Assembly (NCBI RefSeq): GCF_000698595.1
Contig: NZ_JFHC01000054.1
Location: 1 to 60,718, forward strand
Length of the DNA stretch: 60,718 nt
From: Caballeronia glathei
Lineage (GTDB): Bacteria; Pseudomonadota; Gammaproteobacteria; Burkholderiales; Burkholderiaceae
Direction of reading: 5' to 3'
Shown: piece after piece, positions 36,072 through 44,557 of the stretch
How positions within the stretch are numbered: position 1 is the first letter of the stretch
Layout: each line of letters begins with the position of its first letter
Position numbers and translations under genes: made by a program
The notes under the pieces: generated by a model
What the model saw: only the letters and a program-made list of their open reading frames with translations
Database searches by the model: none
What the model was told of the DNA's origin: nothing

Positions 36072-37415
36072 TCAGTTGCCGCGCACGAGCTGCGAGAGCA
36101 GCGCGACATTGAGCGCGACGATGATTCCCGCGCACGCCCATGCGAGCGCGAGCGGAATGCGCGCGACCCGCCAGCGCCCCATCAGTCCGGCGTCGGAGGC
36201 GAAGCGCACGAGCGGAATCACGGCGAGCGGAAGCTGCAGGCTGAGCACCACCTGGCTTGCCACGAGCAACTGGTTGGAGCCGTGCTGGCCGAACGCGCCG
36301 ACGGCGACGAGCGCCGGCCCGATCGCGAGCCCGCGGGTGAGGAGCGCTCGCGCCCAGCGTGCGATCGTGATGCGCAAAAAGCCCTCCATGACCGCCTGTC
36401 CGGCTAGCGTGCCGGTGACCGTCGCGTTGAGCCCGCAGGCGAGCAGCGCCGCCGCGAAGAAAATGCTCGCCCATTGCGTGCCGACGAGCGGCGCGATGAG
36501 CCGGTGGGCGTCGGCGAGATCCTCCACGTCGACGTATCCCCTCGCGTGAAACACCGCCGCCGCGACGATCAGCAGCGACGCATTGACCGTGAATGCCAGC
36601 GCGAGCGACGCGAACGTGTCGATGTTCACGCCGTAGAGGGCCTCGGAGATCGACGGGTCGTCGCGTTGCGGCGCGTGCTCCTTCACGAGCGCCGAATGCA
36701 GATAGAGGTTGTGTGGCATGACCGTCGCGCCGAGGATGCCGGCCGCGAGCCAGATCATGCCGGCATCGCGCAGCAGTTCCTTCGGCGGCGCCAGTCCGGC
36801 GAGCGCGGCGTGCCACGCCGGGCGCGCCAGCGCGAGCTCGACCACGAAACAGAAGCCGACGAAGAAGATCAGCGCCGTGATCGCCATCTGCAGCGGCCGT
36901 TTGCCGCGGCTTTGCAGGGCGAGCATCGCGAAGGTGGCGAACGCGGACATCAGGACGCCCGTCGTCAGCGAGACGCCGAGCAGCAGTTGCAGCGCGACCG
37001 CGCTGCCCACGACCTCGGCGACATCGCAGGCGATGATCGCGATTTCGCACGCTATCCAGAGGAACAGCGTCGTGCGCCGGCTGAAGCGCTCGCGGCACAG
37101 TTGCGCGAGATCGCGTCCCGTCACCACGCCGACCCGCGACGCCACCCATTGCAGCAGCATGCCCATCAGGCTCGCGAACAGCACGACGCCGAGCAGCCGG
37201 TAGCCGTACCTTGCGCCGCTCGCAAGCGCCGTCGCCCAGTTGCCGGGGTCCATGTAGCCGACCGCGACGAGCGCGCCCGCGCCGACAAACGAGAACCAAC
37301 GTCCGCGCGGCGGTCCGGCCGGGCGCCGGCGCAGCCGTTCGTCGTGAGGATCGCGCCCGGACGGCGCTCGCTCGGGCCGGGTCGCGGGCATGAGTGCGGA
37401 GGGATTGCTGTTCAT
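36072..37415 (-). CDS. mntH: Nramp-family divalent metal (Mn/Fe) transporter
   Basis: A proton-coupled inner-membrane divalent cation importer of 447 residues with about 11 hydrophobic helices. The metal-site motifs are present: YMDPGNWAT (DPGN near residues 56-59) on the first helix and VMPHNLYLHS (MPHN near 236-239) on the sixth. After an N-terminal Arg/Pro-rich stretch of about 38 residues the first helix begins at FSFVGAGALVAVGY. Mn2+ is the usual substrate of MntH. The nearest upstream gene on the same strand is far away, so it has its own promoter within the hairpin-rich 600-base region. No MntR or Fur site was confidently identified. Confidence 0.92.
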   Translation of the reverse strand: MNSNPSALMPATRPERAPSGRDPHDERLRRRPAGPPRGRWFSFVGAGALVAVGYMDPGNWATALASGARYGYRLLGVVLFASLMGMLLQWVASRVGVVTGRDLAQLCRERFSRRTTLFLWIACEIAIIACDVAEVVGSAVALQLLLGVSLTTGVLMSAFATFAMLALQSRGKRPLQMAITALIFFVGFCFVVELALARPAWHAALAGLAPPKELLRDAGMIWLAAGILGATVMPHNLYLHSALVKEHAPQRDDPSISEALYGVNIDTFASLALAFTVNASLLIVAAAVFHARGYVDVEDLADAHRLIAPLVGTQWASIFFAAALLACGLNATVTGTLAGQAVMEGFLRITIARWARALLTRGLAIGPALVAVGAFGQHGSNQLLVASQVVLSLQLPLAVIPLVRFASDAGLMGRWRVARIPLALAWACAGIIVALNVALLSQLVRGN

Positions 37416-37481
37416 TGCAGATGCTTGCCCCGAATAGCTGGTACGGAATGCGGCGTGCCAGTGAAAGCCCGTGAGATATGG

Positions 37482-37533
37482 CGGCGACGGACGGTGCCGT
37501 CGCCGTGCGCCGGGAGGCGCCGGGCGCCTCCCG
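37482..37533. repeat. two adjacent perfect palindromes in the mntH leader
   Basis: CGGCGACGG pairs with CCGTCGCCG across six bases (37482-37505). Five bases later CGGGAGGCGC pairs with GCGCCTCCCG across three bases (37511-37533). They lie 67-118 bases upstream of the mntH ATG, probably within its transcribed leader. Confidence 0.7.
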
Positions 37534-37624
37534 TGATGGCGCGCCCGAAGCGGGGCACCCGCGCGTCGGCGAATCGGCGCGCGTCCGAAGTGGCTAGCAA
37601 CGACTGTTCCGCATGGCTATTCGA

Positions 37625-37659
37625 TGCGGTCGCGCCCGGTGATGCCGGGCGCGACCGCA
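37625..37659. repeat. 15-bp perfect palindrome upstream of mntH
   Basis: TGCGGTCGCGCCCGG pairs with its exact complement across a TGATG loop. As RNA this would be a very stable hairpin on either strand. No T run follows on either side. Function unknown. Confidence 0.75.
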
Positions 37660-38015
37660 GGTCACAGATATTGCCATCGCGCGGCGCACCGGCTGCCGGG
37701 TCTCACTGCCGCCAGTGTGGTTTTGCCCGGTGTCGCGCACGCGGATTAACGGCTAAAATGCGGCCTCCCCGGCGGGCAGCAATCCGCGCGCCGGGGCCAC
37801 GGCCGGGGGCCGCGGACCGCTCGGGAGCCTTGCGCCGCGCACCGCGCGCGCATGCGTGTCCACTTTGCGCGACAAGCGGGCGATTGTTTTTTGTCCCGCA
37901 GGTATTTAATGGTAGTTTTCGGGTTTTTAAGGGAGCCGCGGGCTGGCCGGTTGTTCGAGCAAGGGCGGTCCGCGCGGCATGACGGGGTCGAGAGTCGAAA
38001 CGACGGAGAAACGAG

Positions 38016-39131
38016 ATGACAAAAAAACTGGCGGGCCGGTTGACGATGCTGGCGGCTGCAGTGACATGCGCCCTGGCGCTGGCACCGGCGACGGCATCGG
38101 CGAAGGACACGCAGCTCAATGTGTACAACTGGTCGGACTACATCGCCAAGGACACGATCCCGAATTTCACGAAGCAGACCGGCATCAAGGTCAAGTACGA
38201 CAACTACGACAGCGACGACACGCTGCAGGCCAAGCTCCTCACCGGCAACTCGGGCTATGACGTCGTCGCGCCGACCAGCAACTACGCAGGCAAGCAGATC
38301 GCGGCCGGCATTTTCGCGCCGCTCGACAAGTCGAAGCTGCCGAACCTCAAATATCTCGATCCGGATCTGATGAAGCTCGTCGAGGGCGCCGATCCGGGCA
38401 ACAAGTACACGGTGCCCTGGGCCTACGGTACGACGGGCCTCGGCTACAACGTGACGAAGGCGCAGCAGATTCTCGGCAAGGATGTCGCGCTCGACAGCTG
38501 GGACGTGCTCTTCCGGCCGGAGAACATCTCCAAGCTCAAGGCCTGCGGCGTCTCGGTGCTCGATGCGCCCGACCAGATGTTCGCGGCGGCGCTCCATTAC
38601 ATCGGTAAGGATCCGATGAGCACGAACCCGGACGACTACCGCGCCGCGCTGGCAATGCTCAAGAAGATCCGCCCGTACATCACGCAGTTCAATTCGTCGG
38701 GCTACATCAACGACATGGTCGGCGGCGACATCTGCTTTGCCTACGGCTGGTCGGGCGACGTCGTGATCGCGAAGCACCGCGCGCTGGAGGCGAAGAAGCC
38801 GTTCAAGATCGAATACTTCATTCCGAAGGGCGGCGCGCCGGTCTGGTTCGACGTGATGGCGATCCCGAAGGACGCGAAGAACAAGGAAGCCGCGCACGCG
38901 TGGATCAATTACATCGAGACGCCGCAGGTGCACGCAGCGATCACCAACGCGGTGTACTACCCGAGCGCGAATGCGGAAGCGCGCAAGTACGTCGACAAGG
39001 ACGTCGCGAACGATCCGGCCGTGTATCCGCCGCAGGAAGTGATCAAGACCCTGTTCCTGCTCAAGCCGCTGCCTCCCGAGATCCAGCGTTTGCAGACGCG
39101 CCTCTGGACCGAATTCAAGTCCGGCCGCTAG
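38016..39131 (+). CDS. potF: putrescine/polyamine-binding periplasmic protein
   Basis: The substrate-binding component of a polyamine ABC importer, 371 residues. A signal peptide covers residues 1-30 (basic KKLAGR, hydrophobic core, cleavage at ATASA-KDTQ). The mature start LNVYNWSDYIAKDTIPNF is the PotD/PotF hallmark (W-S-D contacts the amine). Further elements are YDVVAPTSNYAGKQI near 80-94, VPWAYGTTGLGYN near 128-140 and FAYGWSGDVVIA near 240-251. It heads potFGHI. A hairpin terminator 33 bases after its stop may let it be expressed at a higher level than the transporter genes. Confidence 0.95.
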   Translation: MTKKLAGRLTMLAAAVTCALALAPATASAKDTQLNVYNWSDYIAKDTIPNFTKQTGIKVKYDNYDSDDTLQAKLLTGNSGYDVVAPTSNYAGKQIAAGIFAPLDKSKLPNLKYLDPDLMKLVEGADPGNKYTVPWAYGTTGLGYNVTKAQQILGKDVALDSWDVLFRPENISKLKACGVSVLDAPDQMFAAALHYIGKDPMSTNPDDYRAALAMLKKIRPYITQFNSSGYINDMVGGDICFAYGWSGDVVIAKHRALEAKKPFKIEYFIPKGGAPVWFDVMAIPKDAKNKEAAHAWINYIETPQVHAAITNAVYYPSANAEARKYVDKDVANDPAVYPPQEVIKTLFLLKPLPPEIQRLQTRLWTEFKSGR

Positions 39132-39163
39132 ACTTGAACGTTTTGCAGTGAATCGAAACCACG

Positions 39164-39188
39164 AAGCCCCTGGTCCGCCGGGGGCTTT
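39164..39188 (+). terminator. hairpin between potF and potG
   Basis: AAGCCCCTGG pairs with CCGGGGGCTT (one G:U pair) across TCCG, and CTTTGTTC follows. It sits 33 bases after potF and about 95 bases before potG. Partial termination would favour the binding protein over the membrane components. Confidence 0.7.
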
Positions 39189-39281
39189 GTTCGTCGCGCA
39201 GCCGATCGGGCGCCCGCCTTTCGACCGGCCGGGCGCCATGTGTCGCGCAACAGGAATTTTGCAGGAGTCGAGCAGGCAATC

Positions 39282-40451
39282 ATGAGTGAGCAGTCGAGCG
39301 CAGTACACGCAGCGCCTAACTCCGGCAGGCCGCAGCCGGGCAATGCCCCCGATGCGGCCGGCACGGACAACTTCGTGCAGATCGTCGATGTCGTCAAGAA
39401 ATTCGGCGACACGGTGGCGGTGAAGGGCGTCAACCTGTCGGTGAAGAAGGGCGAGCTGTTCGCGCTGCTCGGCAGTTCCGGATGCGGCAAGTCAACCTTG
39501 CTGCGCATGCTCGCGGGGCTCGAATCGGTGAGCTCCGGGCAGATCCTCATCGAGGGCGTCGACCTCGCGAGCATGCCGCCCTACAGCCGCCCGACCAACA
39601 TGATGTTCCAGTCGTATGCGCTGTTTCCGCACATGACGGTGGAGTCGAACGTCGCGTTCGGGCTGAAGCAGGAAGGCGTGCGCGGCAGCGAGCTGAAGGA
39701 CCGCGTGAGTACCGTGCTCGAACTCGTGCAGATGGCGCGCTATGCGAAGCGAAAGCCGCATCAGCTTTCGGGCGGGCAGCAGCAGCGCGTCGCGCTCGCG
39801 CGCAGCCTCGTCAAGCGGCCGAAGCTGCTGCTGCTCGACGAGCCGATGTCCGCGCTCGACAAGCAGATCCGCCAGCGCACCCAGATCGAGCTCGTGAACA
39901 TCCTCGATCAGGTCGGCGTGACCTGCATCATGGTCACCCACGACCAGGAAGAGGCCATGACGATGGCGGGGCGCCTTGCCGTGATGAGCGAGGGGCAGAT
40001 CGTGCAGATCGGCACGCCGCACGAGGTCTACGAATATCCGAACAGCCGCTTTTCGGCGGAGTTCATCGGCTCGACCAATCTCTTCGACGGCAACGTCGTC
40101 GAGGACCAGCCGGATCACGTGTTCGTGGAGTCGCCCGACCTGTCGGTGCGGCTTTACGTGAGCCACGGGATCACCGGGCCGCTCGGCATGCCGGTGACGA
40201 TCTCGGTGCGCCCCGAGCGCATCGCGCTCACGAGAAAGCCGCCCGAAGGCGCGTACAACTGGGGCCGCGGCACGGTGTCGAACATTGCGTACATGGGCGG
40301 CTATACGCTCTATCACGTGAAGCTCGAGAGCGGCAAGATCGTGGTCGCGAACGTGTCGAGCCTCGCGCTCGGCGAAATCGACTCGCCTACCTGGGACGAC
40401 GAAGTCTACGTGCGCTGGAGCGCGTCGGCGGGTGTCGTGCTGACGTCATGA
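39282..40451 (+). CDS. potG: putrescine ABC transporter ATPase
   Basis: The ATP-binding subunit of the polyamine importer, 389 residues. The ATPase domain covers about residues 27-260: Walker A GSSGCGKST (about 63-71), Q-loop FQSYALFPHM, signature LSGGQQQRVALARSL, and Walker B LLLLDEPMSALD. The C-terminal TOBE domain (about 295-385) is typical of Pot and CUT importers. The ATG at 39282 is chosen over one at 39240 because the latter adds a non-family stretch. Its stop overlaps the potH start by four bases (ATGA). Confidence 0.96.
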   Translation: MSEQSSAVHAAPNSGRPQPGNAPDAAGTDNFVQIVDVVKKFGDTVAVKGVNLSVKKGELFALLGSSGCGKSTLLRMLAGLESVSSGQILIEGVDLASMPPYSRPTNMMFQSYALFPHMTVESNVAFGLKQEGVRGSELKDRVSTVLELVQMARYAKRKPHQLSGGQQQRVALARSLVKRPKLLLLDEPMSALDKQIRQRTQIELVNILDQVGVTCIMVTHDQEEAMTMAGRLAVMSEGQIVQIGTPHEVYEYPNSRFSAEFIGSTNLFDGNVVEDQPDHVFVESPDLSVRLYVSHGITGPLGMPVTISVRPERIALTRKPPEGAYNWGRGTVSNIAYMGGYTLYHVKLESGKIVVANVSSLALGEIDSPTWDDEVYVRWSASAGVVLTS

Positions 40452-41374
40452 AGCGCGTGCTTGCTCTACTTGCCGCGCCGTGGCGGCGCATGGGCTTCAC
40501 GGGCCGCACGGCGGTGATCGCCGGGCCGTTCGGCTGGCTGCTGCTGCTCTTTTTCGTGCCGTTCCTGCTGGTCGTGAAGATCAGCTTCGCGGATTCGCGG
40601 CTCGGCATTCCGCCTTACACCGAACTCGTGGCGATGAAGGACGGCGTGCTCAATATCGCGCTCGACTTCTCGCATTACGCGTTCCTTTTCACCGACAGCC
40701 TGTATTTCGCCACCTACATGAATTCGCTGCTGGTGGCGGCGGTATCGACGGTGCTGTGCCTGCTGATCGGCTATCCGATGGCGTATTACATCGCGCGCTC
40801 CAATCCGGCGACGCGCAACCTGCTGATGATGGCGGTGATGCTGCCGTTCTGGACGTCGTTCCTGATCCGCGTGTACGCGTGGATCGGCATTCTCAAGAAC
40901 AACGGCTTGCTGAACAACTTCCTGATGTCGACCGGCCTGATTCATTCGCCGATCGAGCTCTATCACACGAACATCGCGGTCTATATCGGCATGGTCTATT
41001 CGTATCTGCCGTTTCTCGTGATGCCGCTTTACGCGCACCTCGTGAAAATGGATCTGACCTTGCTCGAAGCCGCTTACGACCTCGGCGCGAAACCGTGGAA
41101 GGCGTTCGTGCAGATCACCTTGCCGCTGTCGAAGAACGGGATCATCGCCGGGTGCCTGCTGGTCTTCATTCCGGCGGTCGGCGAATACGTGATTCCGGAA
41201 CTGCTCGGCGGCGCGGACACGCTGATGATCGGCCGCGTGATGTGGAACGAGTTCTTCGACAACGCCGACTGGCCGATGGCCTCCGCCGTCACCTGCGCGA
41301 TGGTGCTGCTGCTGCTCGTGCCGATGGCGCTCTTCCAGCATTACCAGGCGAAGCAACTGGAGGAGAAGCGATGA
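40448..41374 (+). CDS. potH: putrescine ABC transporter permease PotH
   Basis: An inner-membrane permease of 308 residues with six hydrophobic helices after a 25-residue cytoplasmic start. The EAA loop that docks to the ATPase is EAAYDLGAKPWKAFVQITLPLS near residues 208-229 (key residues EAA...G...P). The start is fixed by the ATGA overlap with potG at 40448-40451; its stop likewise overlaps the potI start at 41371. It pairs with PotI in the membrane channel. Confidence 0.96.
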   Translation: MKRVLALLAAPWRRMGFTGRTAVIAGPFGWLLLLFFVPFLLVVKISFADSRLGIPPYTELVAMKDGVLNIALDFSHYAFLFTDSLYFATYMNSLLVAAVSTVLCLLIGYPMAYYIARSNPATRNLLMMAVMLPFWTSFLIRVYAWIGILKNNGLLNNFLMSTGLIHSPIELYHTNIAVYIGMVYSYLPFLVMPLYAHLVKMDLTLLEAAYDLGAKPWKAFVQITLPLSKNGIIAGCLLVFIPAVGEYVIPELLGGADTLMIGRVMWNEFFDNADWPMASAVTCAMVLLLLVPMALFQHYQAKQLEEKR

Positions 41375-42192
41375 TCAGGCCAAGCCGCCCGCTCCAGTTC
41401 ACCGCGCTTGGGCTCGGTTTTCTGTTTCTCTATATCCCGATCATCAGCCTGATCGTCTATTCGTTTAACGAGTCGCAGCTCGTGACCGTCTGGACGCAAT
41501 TCTCGCTGCGCTGGTACAAGGCGCTGTGGTACGACGACGAGCTGATCAACGCCGCGTGGCTCTCGCTGAAGATCGCGGTGCTGACGGCGTGCGCGTCGGT
41601 CGCGATCGGCACCTGGGCGGGCTTCGTGCTCGCGCGCATGGGCCGCTTTCGCGGCTTTACGCTCTACACCGGCATGATCAACGCGCCGCTCGTGATTCCC
41701 GAGGTGATCCAGGGCATTTCGCTCCTGCTGCTGTTCGTGGAAATGGCGAAGGTGTTCGGCTGGCCGGCCGGCCGCGGCATGTTCACGATCTGGGTCGGGC
41801 ACGTGATGCTGTGCATTTCCTATGTGGCGATCATCGTCGAGTCGCGTGTGCGTGAACTGAATCCGTCGCTCGAAGAAGCCGCGCTCGATCTCGGCGCCAC
41901 GCCGTTGCGGGTATTTTTCACGATCACGCTGCCGCTGATTTCGCAGGCGCTGGTGGCGGGGTGGCTTCTGTCGTTCACGCTGTCGATCGACGACCTCGTG
42001 CTCTCGGCGTTCCTGTCGGGGCCGGGCTCGACCACGCTGCCGCTCGTCGTGTTCTCGCGCGTGCGGCTCGGGCTGAATCCGGAAATGAATGCACTCGCGA
42101 CGCTTTTCATCGCGTTCGTGACGATCGGCGTGGTGGCGGCGAACTACTTCATGCAGCGCGGCCAGCGCAAACGGCTCACCGGGGTGCTGTGA
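41371..42192 (+). CDS. potI: putrescine ABC transporter permease PotI
   Basis: The second inner-membrane permease, 273 residues with six hydrophobic helices. The start MIRPSRPLQFTALGLGFLFLY enters the first helix. The EAA motif is EEAALDLGATPLRVFFTITLP near residues 168-188. FNESQ near 30 is typical of PotI/PotC. It starts with a 4-base overlap with potH and ends potFGHI, converging on the threonine dehydratase gene with only 15 bases between the stops. Confidence 0.96.
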   Translation: MIRPSRPLQFTALGLGFLFLYIPIISLIVYSFNESQLVTVWTQFSLRWYKALWYDDELINAAWLSLKIAVLTACASVAIGTWAGFVLARMGRFRGFTLYTGMINAPLVIPEVIQGISLLLLFVEMAKVFGWPAGRGMFTIWVGHVMLCISYVAIIVESRVRELNPSLEEAALDLGATPLRVFFTITLPLISQALVAGWLLSFTLSIDDLVLSAFLSGPGSTTLPLVVFSRVRLGLNPEMNALATLFIAFVTIGVVAANYFMQRGQRKRLTGVL

Positions 42193-42207
42193 GCCGAGCG
42201 GGGCGGG

Positions 42208-43209
42208 CTATGCGCTCGCCAGATGCCGCGCGAACGAAGTGGAGTCGGTGTTCGTGCCGCACAGCAGGACGCCGACGCGCTTGCCTTGCAGCCGCTCGCG
42301 CAGCGGCCCGAGCAGGCCCGCCATCGCCGCCGCGCAGGCGGGCTCGGTGGCGAGTTTGAGTTCGTTGAAGAGCGCAAGCATCGCGCGGCGCAGTTCCCCG
42401 TCCGTCACGGTCACGATCTGGTCGATATGCCGGCGGCACAGCTCGTAGCTGTACTGCTCGGTGTGCGGCGCCATCAGCGAATCGGCGATGCTGTGCATCG
42501 TGCCCATCTTTACCGTGTGGTTGGCAGCGAAGCTCTTGCTCATCACATCGGCTCCGATCGGCTCGACGCCGTAGACGTGAATCGACGGGTTGGCGAGGCG
42601 CATCGCCGTCGATACCCCGGCTGCCAGCCCGCCGCCGCCGATCGGCAGGATCACCGCTTCGAGATCGGGTGCCTGCGACGTCCATTCGTAGCCGAGCGTG
42701 GCGGTGCCGAGCACCGTCCGGTAGCCGTTGAACGGATGCACGAAGAAGCGGCCTTCCTCGGCTTCGATCCGGCGCACGATCTCGAACGCTTCCGTGGCGT
42801 TCTCCGCCAGCACCACTTCCGCGCCGAAGCGCCGGGCGAGCGCAATGCGCGCCGGGCTCGAGGTGCGGATCATCACCACCTTCGCGCCGATCTCCGTGCG
42901 CATCGCCGCATAGGCGACCGCCACCGCATGGTTTCCCGCCGATACGCACGTGACGCCCGCGCTGCGCTCGTCGTTGCTGAGCGCGAGCAGGTTCGAGAAC
43001 GCGCCGCGCGCCTTGAACGTGCCGCTTGCCTGCAGAAGCTCGAACTTGAACGTGACGGGCGTGCCCTCGAGCGTCGGAAAGTCGTGGCGCTCGAAGGTGG
43101 GCGTGCGCGCGACCCACGGTGCGAGCGCCATGTGCTGCTCGGCGATTTCGTCGAGTGTCGGGATCGGCGTGCCGTCGATCGTGTGGTCGGTGTGCGTGGC
43201 TGTGGACAT
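42208..43209 (-). CDS. PLP-dependent threonine/serine dehydratase-like enzyme (no ACT domain)
   Basis: A 333-residue fold-type II PLP enzyme. The PLP lysine is in QASGTFKARGAFSNL (near residue 63). The glycine-rich phosphate loop is LPIGGGGLAAGVS near 188-200. NHAVAVAYAA follows CVSAGN near 85-95. It lacks the C-terminal regulatory ACT-like domain of biosynthetic IlvA, so it resembles catabolic threonine dehydratases or broader hydroxy-amino-acid lyases; the substrate is not certain. It starts 20 bases after the argE stop on the same strand, so the two are probably co-transcribed (mfd-argE-dehydratase direction). The ATG at 43209 is chosen; the open frame continues upstream only as the shadow of argE. 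Confidence 0.88.
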   Translation of the reverse strand: MSTATHTDHTIDGTPIPTLDEIAEQHMALAPWVARTPTFERHDFPTLEGTPVTFKFELLQASGTFKARGAFSNLLALSNDERSAGVTCVSAGNHAVAVAYAAMRTEIGAKVVMIRTSSPARIALARRFGAEVVLAENATEAFEIVRRIEAEEGRFFVHPFNGYRTVLGTATLGYEWTSQAPDLEAVILPIGGGGLAAGVSTAMRLANPSIHVYGVEPIGADVMSKSFAANHTVKMGTMHSIADSLMAPHTEQYSYELCRRHIDQIVTVTDGELRRAMLALFNELKLATEPACAAAMAGLLGPLRERLQGKRVGVLLCGTNTDSTSFARHLASA

Positions 43210-43229
43210 GGCGGCTCGAACGGAACGGT

Positions 43230-44456
43230 TTAGCGGGCGGACTGCGCGTCCACCGACATGCTGTGGATGAACTTGCCGAGAAACGCTTCGCACGCGGCAA
43301 GCTGCTCGAGCGACACATACTCGTTCGCCTTGTGCGCCTGCTCGATGTTGCCCGGCCCGCACACGATGCTCGGCACGCCCGCGAGCGCGAAGAGGCCCGC
43401 TTCCGTGCCATAGGCGACCTTGCGCTTCTCCTGATTCTCCGTGAGCGCGCGCACGAGTTGCGTGATCGCCGCCTGCTCGGTCGCGTCGAGCCCCGGCGCC
43501 GAGGCGATCCGCGAAAACTCGATCGCGGCGCTCGCGTGCTCCTGCTGCATCTTCGGCAGGAGCGTCTCGCGCGCGTACGCTTCGATGCGCTGATAGACGA
43601 GCTCGGGGTCCATCATCGGCAGGTTGCGGAATTCGAACTGGAAGCTGCACTCGGCGGGCACCGTGTTGATCGCGTTGCCGCCCTTGATCGTGCTCGTCTG
43701 CGCGGTGGTGTAGGGCACGTCGTAGAGTTCGTCGAACGGGCCCTTCGCGCGGAATTCGTCTGCGACGTCGCGGATGAAGCAAATGAGACGCGCGGCGTAT
43801 TCGATCGCGTTCAGGCCGCGCGGCGTCAGCGACGAATGCGCGGCGAACCCGCGCACGCAGCAGTTGTACGTGTTGATGCCCTTGTGCGCGATGACCGGGC
43901 GCATGGAAGTGGGTTCGCCGACGATGCAGCCGTCCGGGCGCAGGCCGCGCTTTTGCAGGTCGCTGATCATGAGCGGCGCGCCCGCGCAGCCGACTTCTTC
44001 GTCATAGGAAAGCGCGAAGTGGATCGGCCGGGCGAGGCGGGTGGCCTGCATTTTCGGCAGGAGCGCGAGCGCCGTGCCGATGAAGCCTTTCATGTCGCAG
44101 GTGCCGCGGCCGTAGAGCAGACCGTCGCGGATTTCCGGCTTGAACGGGTCGCTTGCCCAGTCCTGGCCGTCGACCGGCACGACATCCGTATGGCCCGACA
44201 GCACGATGCCGCCGTTGGTCTCGCCGTCGTGCGCGGGCACGGTCGCGAAGAGATTGGCCCACTGGCCGCGCTTGTCGACCGTGATGGTCGATTCGACGCC
44301 CGCCGCGCGCAGTTCGTCGCGCACGGTTTCGATCAGGCCGAGGTTCGGATTGCGGCTGACGGTGTCGAAGGAGACGAGGCGCTCGACCCACGGAAGGGCG
44401 GCGGACGACGCGGCCGACGACGTTTGGGAACCCGCCGGTTCAGCGATCTGCGACAT
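43230..44456 (-). CDS. argE: acetylornithine deacetylase (M20 family)
   Basis: Hydrolyses N-acetylornithine to ornithine in arginine synthesis. The M20 metallopeptidase has 408 residues. Metal ligands are seen in LSGHTDVVPVDGQDW (His and the catalytic Asp near residues 88-92), YGRGTCDMKGF (Asp near 121) and SYDEEVGCAGA (Glu-Glu near 155). The dimerisation (lid) domain covers about 190-300. Its C-terminal CGPGNIEQAHKANEYVSLEQ holds the last His ligand. It sits 100 bases after mfd and 20 bases before the dehydratase gene. ArgE versus other M20 deacetylases is judged on overall similarity. Confidence 0.93.
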   Translation of the reverse strand: MSQIAEPAGSQTSSAASSAALPWVERLVSFDTVSRNPNLGLIETVRDELRAAGVESTITVDKRGQWANLFATVPAHDGETNGGIVLSGHTDVVPVDGQDWASDPFKPEIRDGLLYGRGTCDMKGFIGTALALLPKMQATRLARPIHFALSYDEEVGCAGAPLMISDLQKRGLRPDGCIVGEPTSMRPVIAHKGINTYNCCVRGFAAHSSLTPRGLNAIEYAARLICFIRDVADEFRAKGPFDELYDVPYTTAQTSTIKGGNAINTVPAECSFQFEFRNLPMMDPELVYQRIEAYARETLLPKMQQEHASAAIEFSRIASAPGLDATEQAAITQLVRALTENQEKRKVAYGTEAGLFALAGVPSIVCGPGNIEQAHKANEYVSLEQLAACEAFLGKFIHSMSVDAQSAR

Positions 44457-44557
44457 TGTGTTCTCCGTGTGGATAGAGTTCGATCATACCGAAAAAGCGC
44501 GTCCGGGTCCGTCCCGGGGCGGGCGCTGCGGGCCCGCTGCACCGCCGGCGCGGGACA

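Larger units (their letters stand above)
37416..38015. other. 600-base intergenic region between divergent mntH and potF, with three strong palindromes
   Basis: No credible gene lies here. On the mntH side there are three perfect dyads: 37482-37505 (9-bp arms), 37511-37533 (10-bp arms) and 37625-37659 (15-bp arms). None is followed by a T run on either strand, so they do not look like plain terminators. The potF side has AT-rich tracts around 37884-37930 where its promoter may lie. I do not see the yybP-ykoY (Mn) riboswitch core. Confidence 0.5.

Noticed and set aside
37416..37740. yybP-ykoY manganese riboswitch ahead of mntH
   Set aside because: The conserved riboswitch core was not found in the minus-strand leader; only palindromes are present.
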